From Mycolicibacterium setense (GTDB lineage: Bacteria; Actinomycetota; Actinomycetes; Mycobacteriales; Mycobacteriaceae), in contig NZ_JTJW01000006.1 of the NCBI RefSeq assembly GCF_000805385.1, forward strand, positions 186,001 to 250,000: a stretch of DNA of 64,000 bases, in the 5' to 3' direction. The position numbers and the translations under genes are program-made. Position 1 is the first letter of the stretch. Each line of letters starts with the position of its first letter. Under the pieces are notes generated by a model, which worked only from the letters and a program-made list of their open reading frames with translations, searched no databases and was not told the origin of the DNA. Positions 34,305-43,202 of this stretch are shown one piece after another.

Positions 34305-34321
34305 ACTGTAAACAATTCCGT
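34305..34321. promoter_or_regulatory. Partial operator (perfect left arm) upstream of SDR and aldehyde dehydrogenase
   Basis: ACTGTAAACAATTCCGT has a perfect left arm and 4 of 7 in the right arm (11 of 14). A second imperfect copy, ACTGAATTAACGACAGT (10 of 14), is at 34281-34297. Both lie in the divergent gap between the SDR (start 34267) and the aldehyde dehydrogenase (start 34427). Confidence 0.45.
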
Positions 34322-34426
34322 CCGCTCGGACAATCGCCTCTGACATGCTCGGAGGGTGCTACCGTGAGCCTTACCGGAGTGGCCTTCGGGACAGTGCTGA
34401 TGCGGGTCTGGCAAGGAGACGAAACG

Positions 34427-35914
34427 ATGAGCGCGACCGAAGAGCGCGCGGCGGTGCAGCCGCAGCGTGACGGGCTGGACGAGCTGCTGGCCGTTGCACG
34501 TCGGTCTTTCATCGCCGACGGTCCACCCGATGTCGCGTTACGCCGCAACCGCATCGACCGCCTGCTCGCCATGGTCTTGGACAACTCCGAGGACTTCGTC
34601 GCGGCCACCGCGGCCGATTACGGATCGCGATCGCGCTCGGCGGCGTTCTTCGCCGAGATCCTCGGCATGCTCTCGGTCATCGAGCACACCAGAGCCCATG
34701 TCCCGCAATGGATGCGTGCGACCAAGCTGATGCGGGCGGCCCGGTTCGCCGGACTGCGCGCGGAGGTGCTGCCGAGCCCGCTCGGGGTCATCGGGGTCAT
34801 CGGTCCGTGGAACTTCCCGGTCCAGTTGACGGTGCTGCCTGCGGCTGCGGCATTCGCTGCCGGCAACCGGGTGATGATCAAGATGTCCGAAGTCACCCCC
34901 TCTACCGCTGAGCTGATGGCGGCAACCGCACCCAAGTATTTCGACGCGACCGAATTGCAGGTCGTGACGGGCGGGCCCGAGGTGGCCGCCGAGTTCGCCG
35001 GCCTTCCGTTCGACCACCTGTTCTTCACCGGTTCCCCGTCGATCGGGGCGCTGGTGGCGCGAGCCGCATCGGACAACCTGGTTCCGGTGACTTTGGAGCT
35101 GGGCGGCAAGAACCCGGTCGTGGTTGCGCCCGGCGCCGACATCGAGCGCGCAGCAAGCCGAATCGCCCAGGCCCGCATGGTCAATGGCGGTCAAGTCTGC
35201 GTCTGTCCCGACTACGTCTTCGTGCCCGACGCCCAGGTGGACCGGTTCGTCGCGGTGGCACGCACGACGCTGAGTGGATTGTTCCCCAGCATCATCGACA
35301 ACGCCGACTACTGCTCCTCGGTGAACCAGGCCAACTTCGACCGCGTGGTCGGGCTGATCGCCGACGCACGAGGCCATGGGGCGCGAATCGACTCCATCGT
35401 GCCGGCAGGGGAGGTGCTGCCGGATCCCGGTTCGCGGAAGATCCCTCCGACCATCGTGCGTGACATCGATGACCGGATGCGGATCGCGCACGAGGAGGTG
35501 TTCGGACCGGTGCTCGCGGTCCGCGGCTACTCCGCACTCAGCGAGGCCATCGACCACATCAACGCCAACCCATCACCGTTGGTGGCCTATTGGTTCGGCG
35601 CCGACGACGCCGACTTCCGGCACTTCGTCAGCCATACTCGCAGCGGCGGCGTGGCCCGCAACGACTTTGCCGCACACATGATCCCGTCGAGCGCACCGTT
35701 CGGCGGCGTCGGGCGAAGCGGAACCGGCGCCTACCACGGCAAGGCCGGCTTCGACGCGTTCAGCCACTACCGCACCGTGGTGGGCAGCGACCTACCGTTC
35801 AGCGTCACCGGTCAAGCGGCTCGGCCGTTCACCGCGTCGATGCGAGTAGGTGCCGACCTCAGCTTGCGGCGGGCCCGCAGCCGAACCGCCGCCCGGCTCA
35901 AGAAGTTTCGCTGA
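34427..35914 (+). CDS. Aldehyde dehydrogenase (ALDH3/coniferyl-aldehyde-dehydrogenase type)
   Basis: A 495-residue class 3-like aldehyde dehydrogenase with VIGPWNFPVQLTVLPAAAAFAAGN, FFTGSPSIG, catalytic Glu in LELGGKNPVVV, Cys in NGGQVCVCPDYV and EEVFGPVLAV. The CxxPDYV arrangement and the membrane-prone C-terminal extension are typical of fatty- or coniferyl-aldehyde dehydrogenases. ATG 34427 has GCAAGGAGA upstream; an in-frame GTG at 34364 would start inside an operator-like sequence and has no ribosome-binding site. Its last 17 bases overlap the convergent ligase gene. Confidence 0.9.
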   Translation: MSATEERAAVQPQRDGLDELLAVARRSFIADGPPDVALRRNRIDRLLAMVLDNSEDFVAATAADYGSRSRSAAFFAEILGMLSVIEHTRAHVPQWMRATKLMRAARFAGLRAEVLPSPLGVIGVIGPWNFPVQLTVLPAAAAFAAGNRVMIKMSEVTPSTAELMAATAPKYFDATELQVVTGGPEVAAEFAGLPFDHLFFTGSPSIGALVARAASDNLVPVTLELGGKNPVVVAPGADIERAASRIAQARMVNGGQVCVCPDYVFVPDAQVDRFVAVARTTLSGLFPSIIDNADYCSSVNQANFDRVVGLIADARGHGARIDSIVPAGEVLPDPGSRKIPPTIVRDIDDRMRIAHEEVFGPVLAVRGYSALSEAIDHINANPSPLVAYWFGADDADFRHFVSHTRSGGVARNDFAAHMIPSSAPFGGVGRSGTGAYHGKAGFDAFSHYRTVVGSDLPFSVTGQAARPFTASMRVGADLSLRRARSRTAARLKKFR

Positions 35915-37553
35915 CCGCCTGCTCACGCGCCCAGCGGTAGTCCGCTTTGCCTGCCGGGCTTCGCTCGATGGCGGGGCGGAACAGCACAGCCTTGGGCAGC
36001 TTGTAGCGGGCGATCGAGGATTCGGCGTGCCGGATCAGTTCATCGGCATCTACCGGGCTGTCCGCCAACGCCTCCTCGGCCAGACAGACGATGGCGACGA
36101 CTTCCTGGCCCCAGCGATCACTCGGCCGGCCGGTGACCACCACATCGCGCACCGCCGGATGTGAGGCGATCGCGGACTCGACCTCCTCGGCGAAGATCTT
36201 CTCGCCACCGGAATTGATCGTGACCGAGTCACGGCCGAGCAACTCGATGACTCCACCGTCCAGGTGACGGGCCCGGTCGCCTGGCGTCGCATAACGGACG
36301 CCGTCGATCACCGGGAACGTCGCCGCGGTCTTGGCAGCATCACCCTTGTAGCCCAGCGGCACGAACCCGCGCTGTGCCAGCCAGCCCAGCCCGTCGTGGC
36401 CCGCGGGCAGGACCGCGGTGAAATCCTCGGCCACCACGCAGGTATCGGGCCCGGCGTTGAAGGTTCCGGTCGAGACGGCGCCAGGGGCGGACATGTGGCT
36501 CATCTGAGCGCCGGTTTCCGACGATCCCACCCCGTCGACGACGATGAGGTTCTCCTTGGCGTCGATGAGTTGTTGCTTGACGTAAGGAGTCAGCTGCGCG
36601 CCCCCGTTGGCCACGACCGACAACGACGACACGTCCGCGCCTCCACTCTTGATCGCATCCAGCAGCGGGCGGGCCATCGCGTCACCCACCACCGTCGCCA
36701 CCAGAACCTGCTCGCGTTCGATGGTGCGCACCACGTCGTCGGCGTCGAAATGGTCCACCACACCGGGAAATACGACGGTCTGGCCCGTGCTGATCGCTGT
36801 CATCACCGCCCACTGGGCCGCACCGTGGATCAGCGGCGGCAGGATCATCAACTTGGTGCCGGGATTGTCGGCCGCGCGGCTGACGATCTCCTCGACGGAC
36901 GCCGCTTTCTCGCCGGTCATCATGTTGCGTCCGCCGAATGCGGTCATGAAGATGTCGTGCTGGCGCCACAAGACACCCTTGGGCATGCCGGTGGTGCCAC
37001 CGGTGTAGAGCACATAGAGATCGTCCGGGCTGGGCTCGACGGGCGCGGCATCCTGTGTCGGAGTGCCGACGACCGTCTCGTAATCCACAGCGCCGTCGAG
37101 CATTTCATTGCCTGAGCCGTCGGCGATCTGAATCAGCACCCGCAACCCGGGAAGGTCGGGCAGGACCTCGGCCACCCGCGGTGCGAAGGCCGCGTGGTAC
37201 ACGAGCGCGGACGCGCCGGAATCGGCCAGCAGGTACTGCAATTCGTTCTTGACGTAGCGATAGTTGACGTTGAACGGGGCAACGCGGGACCGAAATGAAC
37301 CGAGCAGAGACTCGACGAACTCGGGTCCGTTGTAGGCATAGATACCCAGCAGATCCTGGCCCACCTCGTGCCCGGCCAGCTTGCTGCGTTCGGTGTGTAC
37401 ACCCAATCCGCGCGAATGCAGATACGCCGCCAGACGATTCGACCGGTCCACGATCTGGCGATAGGTGTAGCGCCTGTCGCCCTGGACGATCAACGCGCGA
37501 TCTCCAATGGCGGCGGCGACGGCTTCAGTGACGGCCGGAACGGTGAACTGCAC
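35898..37553 (-). CDS. AMP-forming acyl-CoA ligase (FadD19-like type)
   Basis: A 551-residue ligase with VLYTGGTTGMPKGVLWRQHDIF at about 181-202, GVGSSETGAQ, the ITINSGGEKIFAEEVE hinge region and a C-terminal SPAGKADYRWAREQ carrying the catalytic lysine. The TGGTTGxPKGVxWR and AGKxDYRWAKEQ signatures are those of mycobacterial FadD19, which activates the C26 acid of cholesterol's side chain, so a bulky branched acid is the likely substrate type. It is the last gene of the Rieske / isochorismatase-fold / ligase operon; 20 bases separate it from the upstream gene. Confidence 0.9.
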   Translation of the reverse strand: MQFTVPAVTEAVAAAIGDRALIVQGDRRYTYRQIVDRSNRLAAYLHSRGLGVHTERSKLAGHEVGQDLLGIYAYNGPEFVESLLGSFRSRVAPFNVNYRYVKNELQYLLADSGASALVYHAAFAPRVAEVLPDLPGLRVLIQIADGSGNEMLDGAVDYETVVGTPTQDAAPVEPSPDDLYVLYTGGTTGMPKGVLWRQHDIFMTAFGGRNMMTGEKAASVEEIVSRAADNPGTKLMILPPLIHGAAQWAVMTAISTGQTVVFPGVVDHFDADDVVRTIEREQVLVATVVGDAMARPLLDAIKSGGADVSSLSVVANGGAQLTPYVKQQLIDAKENLIVVDGVGSSETGAQMSHMSAPGAVSTGTFNAGPDTCVVAEDFTAVLPAGHDGLGWLAQRGFVPLGYKGDAAKTAATFPVIDGVRYATPGDRARHLDGGVIELLGRDSVTINSGGEKIFAEEVESAIASHPAVRDVVVTGRPSDRWGQEVVAIVCLAEEALADSPVDADELIRHAESSIARYKLPKAVLFRPAIERSPAGKADYRWAREQAVSETS

Positions 37554-37573
37554 GGTTTCTCCTATGGGGCGGA

Positions 37574-38191
37574 TCAGCGCTGCCAGGCGCGCAGCAGGTC
37601 GTCGGTGGTGGTGACGGTGGCCAGCAGGGACAGCGTGTTGTCGATGACCGCGTCGGCGTAGGCCGTCGGAATCCCGGCCACGGCGTCGCGGGGGAGCACC
37701 ACCCGGTACCCGGCATTGACCGCGTCCATCACCAGGTTGATGATCGCGATGTTCACCGAGACACCCACTGCCACGATGGTACTGACGCCGAGATTGCGCA
37801 GGGTCGCATCGAGGTCGGTGCCACCCATCGGGCCCAGGCCGTGCCGGCGGGAGAGCACGAGATCATCGGGCTCGGGACCGAATTCGGGTAGGAGGGAGGC
37901 ACCAGGGGTGCCCGGCAGGATACCGACGTCATTGCGACCGATCGCGAAGATCTTGGCGTTGTGGTTGGAGCCGAGTCCGTCGGCGCGTCGGTGCACCAGA
38001 CAGTGCACCACTCGGGCGGAGGCGGCCCGCGCGGCCGGCAACAGACGCGCGATGTTCGGCAGCGCCTCGCGGCGGGCTTCGTCGGCGAGTGCGGCCAGCC
38101 CGGCATCGGGGCCGACCACCGCACCCTGACATTCCTGGGTGACCACCGCGGTATGCGCGGGTGCGATCAGCTCTGACAGATCAGGTCTCAT
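37574..38191 (-). CDS. Isochorismatase-fold protein lacking the catalytic Asp-Lys-Cys triad
   Basis: A 205-residue member of the isochorismatase/nicotinamidase superfamily by overall pattern (N-terminal VVTQECQGAVVG, GTDLDATLRNLGVSTIVAVGVSVNIAI, DAVNAGYRVVLPRDAVAG). By eye, all three catalytic residues are changed: the Asp of the first strand is Glu20, the Lys is Arg (115 or 116, SRRHGLG), and the Cys is Ala149 (GVSVNIAI where active members have a Cys). It is therefore unlikely to be a normal cysteine hydrolase and may be a binding or lyase-like variant. Its ATG overlaps the Rieske stop (ATGA). Confidence 0.82.
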   Translation of the reverse strand: MRPDLSELIAPAHTAVVTQECQGAVVGPDAGLAALADEARREALPNIARLLPAARAASARVVHCLVHRRADGLGSNHNAKIFAIGRNDVGILPGTPGASLLPEFGPEPDDLVLSRRHGLGPMGGTDLDATLRNLGVSTIVAVGVSVNIAIINLVMDAVNAGYRVVLPRDAVAGIPTAYADAVIDNTLSLLATVTTTDDLLRAWQR

Positions 38192-39228
38192 GCGCCGGCG
38201 ACAGCGCTTTCGACCGGAGGAACTTCGCCGGGTGGGGTGGCGGGAACTTCGTAGAACTGCGTGGCCCACTTACGCATGGCCATATACGGTTTGGCATCGA
38301 TCTTGGCCAGCGGCGGGTGTTCGACGTACTTCTGGTAGCGCCAGATGTCGCAGTCTTCCCAGACTGTTTTGAGGAACTGTTTCTCGACCTGTCTGCGTAC
38401 CTGCTCGGGTGGGATGTCGGACGTCTCACCCGGGATCTTGGGCCACCAGATCGAATAGAACATGTCCGACACCTCGTCGTCGACCGGGGTGCACGCGAAG
38501 ATCAATCGGTGGTTGGACGACCCTTCGAACGCGCTCATGGCGAAACCGAGGCCCGAGAAGTGGCTGTGGATCCGCAGCGCCATCTTGTCCGGGTCGTCGC
38601 TGCGGGCATCGGGCCAGCCGGTCAGGAACCGCCATTCTTCGTCGACGTGTTCCCAGTGCAGGCAGACAGGGGTCACGGTGGCGCCGTGGACATAGCGGAA
38701 ATGCGAACTGTCCGGGCCGTTCTCGGCCACGATCTGCGGATGCACCGGGATCGCGTCGGCTCGGCTGGAGAACTCCGGATAGGGCCGGTAGTACGCATCC
38801 GGATCGGTTTCGAACTGCGGGAACTTGTGGAAGATGTCGGGCAGTTCCCACTGCGGTTCCAAACCGGCGGGCTGGTACCACATGAAGATGCAGCCGTACT
38901 GCTCCTTGACCGGGTACGAACGTAGTCGCAGACCGCGGTTGGGCTTGTCGGGCTGATACGGGATATAGGTGTTGTTGCCCTCGGGGCCCCACCGCCAGCC
39001 GTGGAACGGGCACTCGACGCAATCGCCGACCACCTTGCCGCCGTGTCCGATGTGGGCGCCCAGATGCTTGCAGTGGGCTTCGAGCACGTGTAGTTCACCG
39101 GACTCGTCTCGGTACGCAGCGAGATCCTCGCCGAAGTACTTCAGCGCCTTCACATCACCAACCGCGTACTCCGCTGACCAGCCGATCATGAACCAGCCGG
39201 TGACCTTCCAGGTGAACGGCACTTTCAT
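38188..39228 (-). CDS. Rieske non-heme iron oxygenase, KshA-like
   Basis: A 346-residue terminal oxygenase. The Rieske 2Fe-2S ligands are Cys53, His55, Cys73 and His76 (HCKHLGAH...CVECPFHGW), and the mononuclear iron site is in ENGPDSSHFRYVHG (Asn170, Asp173, His176, His181). Length, N-terminal PFTWKVTGWFMIGWSAE and the HF-x3-H pattern resemble the oxygenase of 3-ketosteroid 9-alpha-hydroxylase, so a polycyclic or terpenoid ketone is plausible. ATG 39228 follows GGGAGGAAG. Its reductase partner is not in the window. Operator-like ACGGAAGACATTACAGT lies 41 bases upstream. Confidence 0.9.
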   Translation of the reverse strand: MKVPFTWKVTGWFMIGWSAEYAVGDVKALKYFGEDLAAYRDESGELHVLEAHCKHLGAHIGHGGKVVGDCVECPFHGWRWGPEGNNTYIPYQPDKPNRGLRLRSYPVKEQYGCIFMWYQPAGLEPQWELPDIFHKFPQFETDPDAYYRPYPEFSSRADAIPVHPQIVAENGPDSSHFRYVHGATVTPVCLHWEHVDEEWRFLTGWPDARSDDPDKMALRIHSHFSGLGFAMSAFEGSSNHRLIFACTPVDDEVSDMFYSIWWPKIPGETSDIPPEQVRRQVEKQFLKTVWEDCDIWRYQKYVEHPPLAKIDAKPYMAMRKWATQFYEVPATPPGEVPPVESAVAGA

Positions 39229-39268
39229 GGCCGGCTTCCTCCCTGCTTGCCCTGCACTCGCCGTAGGT

Positions 39269-39285
39269 ACGGAAGACATTACAGT
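39269..39285. promoter_or_regulatory. Partial operator upstream of the Rieske operon
   Basis: ACGGAAGACATTACAGT has a perfect right arm and 4 of 7 in the left (11 of 14). It is at the distance expected for the promoter of the minus-strand Rieske/isochorismatase-fold/ligase operon. Confidence 0.5.
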
Positions 39286-39366
39286 AGTGGTTTCTGGAGA
39301 GAAAGGGCGCAACACGGTGTGCGGACCGCAGCGACGCCTGGGCGGGCGGGGCGTGATGTTGATTCT

Positions 39367-39383
39367 ACTGAATGGCTTACGGT
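39367..39383. promoter_or_regulatory. Partial operator upstream of the P450 at 39488
   Basis: ACTGAATGGCTTACGGT matches 11 of 14 arm positions; an overlapping second match follows (ACGGTAGCGTTTACAAA, 10 of 14). It lies 104 bases before the P450 ATG in a 259-base gap between divergent genes that otherwise shows no coding feature. Confidence 0.5.
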
Positions 39384-39487
39384 AGCGTTTACAAAAGCAG
39401 GTTTGACCGTCCCCGCAACGCCGGGCGACCTGGTCGGAGGTTATGTCGCGGACCGTGACTCGTCACAGAGTCGGAAAAGGATGATCG

Positions 39488-40693
39488 ATGACTGCGGCCA
39501 CGGTGGTGTTCGACCCGTTTTCTGAGGACTTCTTCAACAGTCCTTACGAGATGTACCGCCAGATGCGCTTGCATGCGCCGGTCTACTACAGCGAGCAGTA
39601 CGACTTCTATGCGCTGACCCGTCACGAGGATGTCGCCGCCGCGTTCAAGGACCACGAGACCTACTCCTCGGCCTACGGCGTCGACCTCGCCCAGGTCCGC
39701 AAAGGCGATGTGACCGAGCATGGTTCGATCATCGCCATGGATCCGCCGGCGCACCGGAGGATGCGCAGCCTGCTCAACAAGGTCTTCACGCCGCGTGCGA
39801 TCCAGTCCAAACGGGAACTGGTGACCGAGCTGGTGGACAAGCACCTTTCGGCCGTGGACCCGGCCGGGTTCGACTTCGTCCAGGACTTCGCGGCTCTCTT
39901 TCCCGTCGACGTGATGACGACCCTGCAGGGTGTGCCTGACGAAGACCACCAACAGGTTCGGCTGTGGATCGACGATCTCCTCCACCGGGAGCCCGGCGAA
40001 ATCGAGATGAGCGCGGCCGGGATGGAATCGGCCGTCAACATGGCCGTCTACTACTTCCGGCTGATCAAGAAGCGGCGCGAGGAACTGGGTGAGGACCTGA
40101 TCAGCAAGCTGATCGAGTCTGAGATCGAGCGGGACGACGGTGAGATGTCCCCGCTGACCAATATCGAGATCACCGAATTCGCCACGCTTCTCGGCGGCGC
40201 GGGTGCGGAAACGGTGACCAAGCTGCTCGGAAATGCGGCGGTGGTGTTCGCGCAGAATCCCGACCAGTGGCAAAGGCTGCTCGCCGATCGCAGCAAGGTG
40301 CCCGCTGCGGTCGAGGAACTACTGCGCTACGAGGCGCCGGCGCAGTACAACGTCCGGCGCTCGATGCGCGAGGTCGAATTGCACGGGGTGACGATTCCGG
40401 CCGGCAAGCCGGTGTTCCTGGTGGGTGGTTCCGCCAACCGGGATCCCGAGGCGTGGACCGAACCCGACCGCTTCGACATCGACCGCGATCGTGCCCAGGC
40501 GCAGAATCTCGGGCTGGGCTACGGGATTCACAGCTGCTTGGGTGCGGCGTTGGCACGGCTGGAAAGTGTCATCGCGCTGGACAAGATGCTGGACTTCATG
40601 CCGCGCTACGAAGTCGACTGGGACGGCTGCAAGCGGGTCAACATGCAGAACGTCGCCGGCTGGAGCAACGTGCCGGTTCGCGTGCTGAGCTGA
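39488..40693 (+). CDS. Cytochrome P450
   Basis: A 401-residue bacterial P450 with I-helix LLGGAGAETVTK, K-helix EELLRYEAP and heme loop LGYGIHSCLGAALAR (Cys350). The I-helix lacks the second Thr of the usual AGxxTT pair, keeping Gly-x-Glu-Thr-Val. ATG 39488 follows AAAAGGA. It is divergent from the Rieske operon and shares its control region, which suggests that both oxygenases act on the same substrate. A SnoaL-like gene follows after 57 bases. Confidence 0.92.
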   Translation: MTAATVVFDPFSEDFFNSPYEMYRQMRLHAPVYYSEQYDFYALTRHEDVAAAFKDHETYSSAYGVDLAQVRKGDVTEHGSIIAMDPPAHRRMRSLLNKVFTPRAIQSKRELVTELVDKHLSAVDPAGFDFVQDFAALFPVDVMTTLQGVPDEDHQQVRLWIDDLLHREPGEIEMSAAGMESAVNMAVYYFRLIKKRREELGEDLISKLIESEIERDDGEMSPLTNIEITEFATLLGGAGAETVTKLLGNAAVVFAQNPDQWQRLLADRSKVPAAVEELLRYEAPAQYNVRRSMREVELHGVTIPAGKPVFLVGGSANRDPEAWTEPDRFDIDRDRAQAQNLGLGYGIHSCLGAALARLESVIALDKMLDFMPRYEVDWDGCKRVNMQNVAGWSNVPVRVLS

Positions 40694-40750
40694 TCGACGC
40701 TCGGCCAGGCGAAAGATATAGTCCACCGCAACCGACCAGGAGGTGACCCG

Positions 40751-41185
40751 TTGTCCGACGACATCGAGGCGATCAAGCAGCTCAAGGCCCGGTACTGCCG
40801 ATTCTTGGACACCAAGGACATCGAAGCCTGGCGGGGTCTGTTCGCCGACGACGTCGTCGTCACCCTGGACATGGCCGTCTCGACCGGTGGCGCCGATCCG
40901 CAGACCGCGCCGCCACTGAACGGCTTCGACGAGTTCTTCCCCGTGGTGTGGGGCGGCGTCGAACACGCGGCGACGGTGCATCACTGCCACACACCCGAGA
41001 TCACGTTGACCTCTGACACCACCGCAACCGGCATCTGGGCCATGGAGGACATGCTGTTCTTCGCCGACGGCAATGAGCTGCACGGAGCCGGGCATTACCA
41101 CGAGACGTACGAAAAGCGTGACGGCACATGGCAGATCACCAGCCTGCATCTGACCCGAACCGTGTTGAAGTTCAAGACCGCCTAA
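40751..41185 (+). CDS. SnoaL/NTF2-like protein
   Basis: A 144-residue cone-fold protein of the SnoaL-like type (N-terminal helix IEAIKQLKARYCRFLDTKDIEAWRGLFADDV, then sheet strands ending WQITSLHLTRTV). Family members are small cyclases, isomerases or dehydratases, or have no known activity. The start is TTG 40751, supported by a very strong AGGAGGTGA at ideal spacing; no ATG or GTG candidate exists nearby. It is probably co-transcribed with the P450 gene. Its stop overlaps that of the convergent LLM gene by 4 bases. Confidence 0.85.
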   Translation: MSDDIEAIKQLKARYCRFLDTKDIEAWRGLFADDVVVTLDMAVSTGGADPQTAPPLNGFDEFFPVVWGGVEHAATVHHCHTPEITLTSDTTATGIWAMEDMLFFADGNELHGAGHYHETYEKRDGTWQITSLHLTRTVLKFKTA

Positions 41186-42102
41186 CGCTTGCTGACAAGG
41201 TCCGCCGACTCGCCGAACGCCTTGATGTAGTCGAGCGCGGCCCGCGGGCTGCTGCCGTCCACGTGGATGACTGCCCAGGTGGCGCCGTGACCCTCGAGTT
41301 CGGCCAGCGCCTCGCGCACGTGCCCAACCGATGCATCGTCGTCGAGGTCGACCGGTGGACACACCACCTGGATGTCGACGGTCGCTGGGTCGCGGCCGGC
41401 ATCTGCGAGGCGCTGGTGCAGGCGCCGCACGGCGGCGCCGAACTGATCGGCATTCTCGATGGCTGCGGTGCGCATCGTCGCCGCCATGCCCGGCGTGGCT
41501 ATGATCGGCATCCACCCGTCGCCGTGATCGACCACACGCCGGATCGCGGCGGCACCGTTCCCGCCGATCCAGATCGGCGGATGCGGACGCTGAGCCGGGT
41601 GCTGCAACCACACTGGTCCCACTGCGGCGAAATCAGCACCGGTAACCGGTTTTTCGGGCTCGATCCAGATGGCGCGCAAGGCGGCGAGCGCTTCGTCGAG
41701 CAGCTCGGCGCGACGCTCCAGGCTGACGCCCACCGCCGCGAACTCGGACCCCAGGTAACCCGCTCCGACGCCGGCGATGAGCCGGCCGCCGGAGATCAGG
41801 TCCACGCTGCCCAGGGCCTTGGCTGACAGGTACGGATTGCGGAAGGGGAGCACGTACAGGTTGGTCATCAGCCGGATGCGGGTGGTGGCCGCGGCCATGA
41901 AGCTCAGCGCGGCGATCGGGTCGAGAGTGTTGTGGCCACCGTTGTTCCGCCACTTGACCGACGGGGCCGGATGCTCGCTCAACGCGACCGCTGAGAAGCC
42001 CGCCGCTTCAGCGTGGGTGACTACTGCCCGGATGACCTCCGGCTGCAGGAAATCGTCAGGTGCGGTGGGCAGCTCGCTGGGGTATTCCAGGGTGTACTTC
42101 AA
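41182..42102 (-). CDS. LLM-class (F420-type) oxidoreductase
   Basis: An LLM-fold protein with SEHPAPSVKW, the cofactor-site segment ISGGRLIAGVGAGYLGSEF, and RPHPPIWIGGNGAAAIRRV. The frame is open to 42165, but that would place the operator at 42127-42143 inside the gene. TTG 42102, which begins LKYTLEYPS, gives a natural 306-residue family member; this start is tentative. It is divergent from the SDR/BVMO/hydrolase operon across that operator, so the two are likely co-regulated. Confidence 0.85.
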   Translation of the reverse strand: MKYTLEYPSELPTAPDDFLQPEVIRAVVTHAEAAGFSAVALSEHPAPSVKWRNNGGHNTLDPIAALSFMAAATTRIRLMTNLYVLPFRNPYLSAKALGSVDLISGGRLIAGVGAGYLGSEFAAVGVSLERRAELLDEALAALRAIWIEPEKPVTGADFAAVGPVWLQHPAQRPHPPIWIGGNGAAAIRRVVDHGDGWMPIIATPGMAATMRTAAIENADQFGAAVRRLHQRLADAGRDPATVDIQVVCPPVDLDDDASVGHVREALAELEGHGATWAVIHVDGSSPRAALDYIKAFGESADLVSKR

Positions 42103-42126
42103 TCCATCTATCCGTTTCGGATTAAT

Positions 42127-42143
42127 ACTGTAAGCGTTACCGT
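42127..42143. promoter_or_regulatory. Near-perfect operator between LLM and SDR/BVMO/hydrolase operon
   Basis: ACTGTAAGCGTTACCGT matches 13 of 14 arm positions of the consensus. It lies 25 bases upstream of the tentative LLM start and 39 bases upstream of the SDR ATG at 42183, a good position to control both. Confidence 0.75.
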
Positions 42144-42182
42144 AGCATCGATCGCTGATCGTCAACCCGGGATGGAGTAGCG

Positions 42183-43202
42183 ATGGATCGCCGGCGGAAA
42201 GTACTCGTCATGGGGGCAAGTGGAAACGTCGGTGCCTGTGTCACCCGCCAACTCGTCGACCGTGGCGATGACGTGCGGGTGCTGCTGCGCCGTAGCAGTT
42301 CGACCAAAGGCATCGATGGCGTGGAGGTCGAACGGTGCTACGGCGACATCTTCGACACCGAGGCGGTAGCGGCGGCGATGGCCGACCGCGATGTGGTGTT
42401 CTACTGCGTGGTCGACACGCGTGCCCACCTGGCCGACCCGGCGCCGCTGTTCTCCACCAATGTCGATGGCCTGCGCAACGTTCTCGACGTGGCCGTCGAA
42501 GCTGACCTGCAGCGGTTCGTATTCCTCAGCACCATCGGAACGATCGCCGTCGGTGACCACGGCGCCACTGTCGACGAGGACACTCCGTTCAACTGGGCCG
42601 GTAAGGGCGGTCCGTACATCGAATCGCGGCGCCAGGCCGAAGATCTGGTGCTGTCCTACGCCAGAGAGCGCGGTCTGCCGGCCGTGGCGATGTGTGTGTC
42701 CAATCCCTACGGTCCGCCCGACTGGCAGCCGAAACAGGGGGCGCTCGTCGCGATGGCGGCGTTCGGCAAGCTACCTGTCTATGTGCGTGGCGTCGGTTCG
42801 GAGGTGGTCGGCATCGATGACGCCGCTGAGGCTCTCGTCCTGGCCGCCGAGCATGGCCGGACCGGCGAACGCTACATCGTCTCCGAGCGCTACATGACGC
42901 AGCGCGAGATGTTGACCGTCGCCGCGCAGGCGGTTGGTGCCCGGCCGCCCAGGTTCGGCATCCCCATGGCTCCGCTGTACGTCATCGGATGGTTGGCAGG
43001 CATCTCCAATCGCCTACTCGGCACCGACTTTCCGATCAACCTCGCCGCGGCGCGGCTGATCTGGCTGACCTCACCCGCCGACCACAGCAAGGCAACCGGT
43101 GATCTCGGATGGAAGCCCGGTCCGACCGAAGAATTCATCGGCCGGGCAGCCCAGTTCTACGTGGACCGCAAGAACCGCAACGAGAAGGTCGTCGACCTGT
43201 GA
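42183..43202 (+). CDS. NAD(P)-dependent extended SDR (3-beta-HSD/epimerase type)
   Basis: A 339-residue extended SDR with the Rossmann motif GASGNVG (residues 11-17), GDIFDTEAV and FLSTIGTIAVG; the usual YxxxK is YIESR (Tyr-Ile-Glu-Ser-Arg), so the catalytic Lys appears to be Arg, or the active tyrosine is elsewhere. The fold and length match 3-beta-hydroxysteroid dehydrogenase/isomerase and NAD-dependent epimerase families. Its stop overlaps the next gene's GTG (GTGA). In this cassette it would supply the ketone for the monooxygenase. Confidence 0.87.
   Translation: MDRRRKVLVMGASGNVGACVTRQLVDRGDDVRVLLRRSSSTKGIDGVEVERCYGDIFDTEAVAAAMADRDVVFYCVVDTRAHLADPAPLFSTNVDGLRNVLDVAVEADLQRFVFLSTIGTIAVGDHGATVDEDTPFNWAGKGGPYIESRRQAEDLVLSYARERGLPAVAMCVSNPYGPPDWQPKQGALVAMAAFGKLPVYVRGVGSEVVGIDDAAEALVLAAEHGRTGERYIVSERYMTQREMLTVAAQAVGARPPRFGIPMAPLYVIGWLAGISNRLLGTDFPINLAAARLIWLTSPADHSKATGDLGWKPGPTEEFIGRAAQFYVDRKNRNEKVVDL

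Noticed and set aside
34361..34377. ACCGTGAGCCTTACCGG as another operator
   Set aside because: Only 10 of 14 arm positions match, and it lies near an alternative start codon; a better partial site (34305) is close by. I keep it only as a weak candidate.
38188..39228. Naming the Rieske protein kshA outright
   Set aside because: Motifs and length are KshA-like, but no reductase, no other ring-cleavage genes and no alignment are available, so a close paralogue with another substrate is equally possible.
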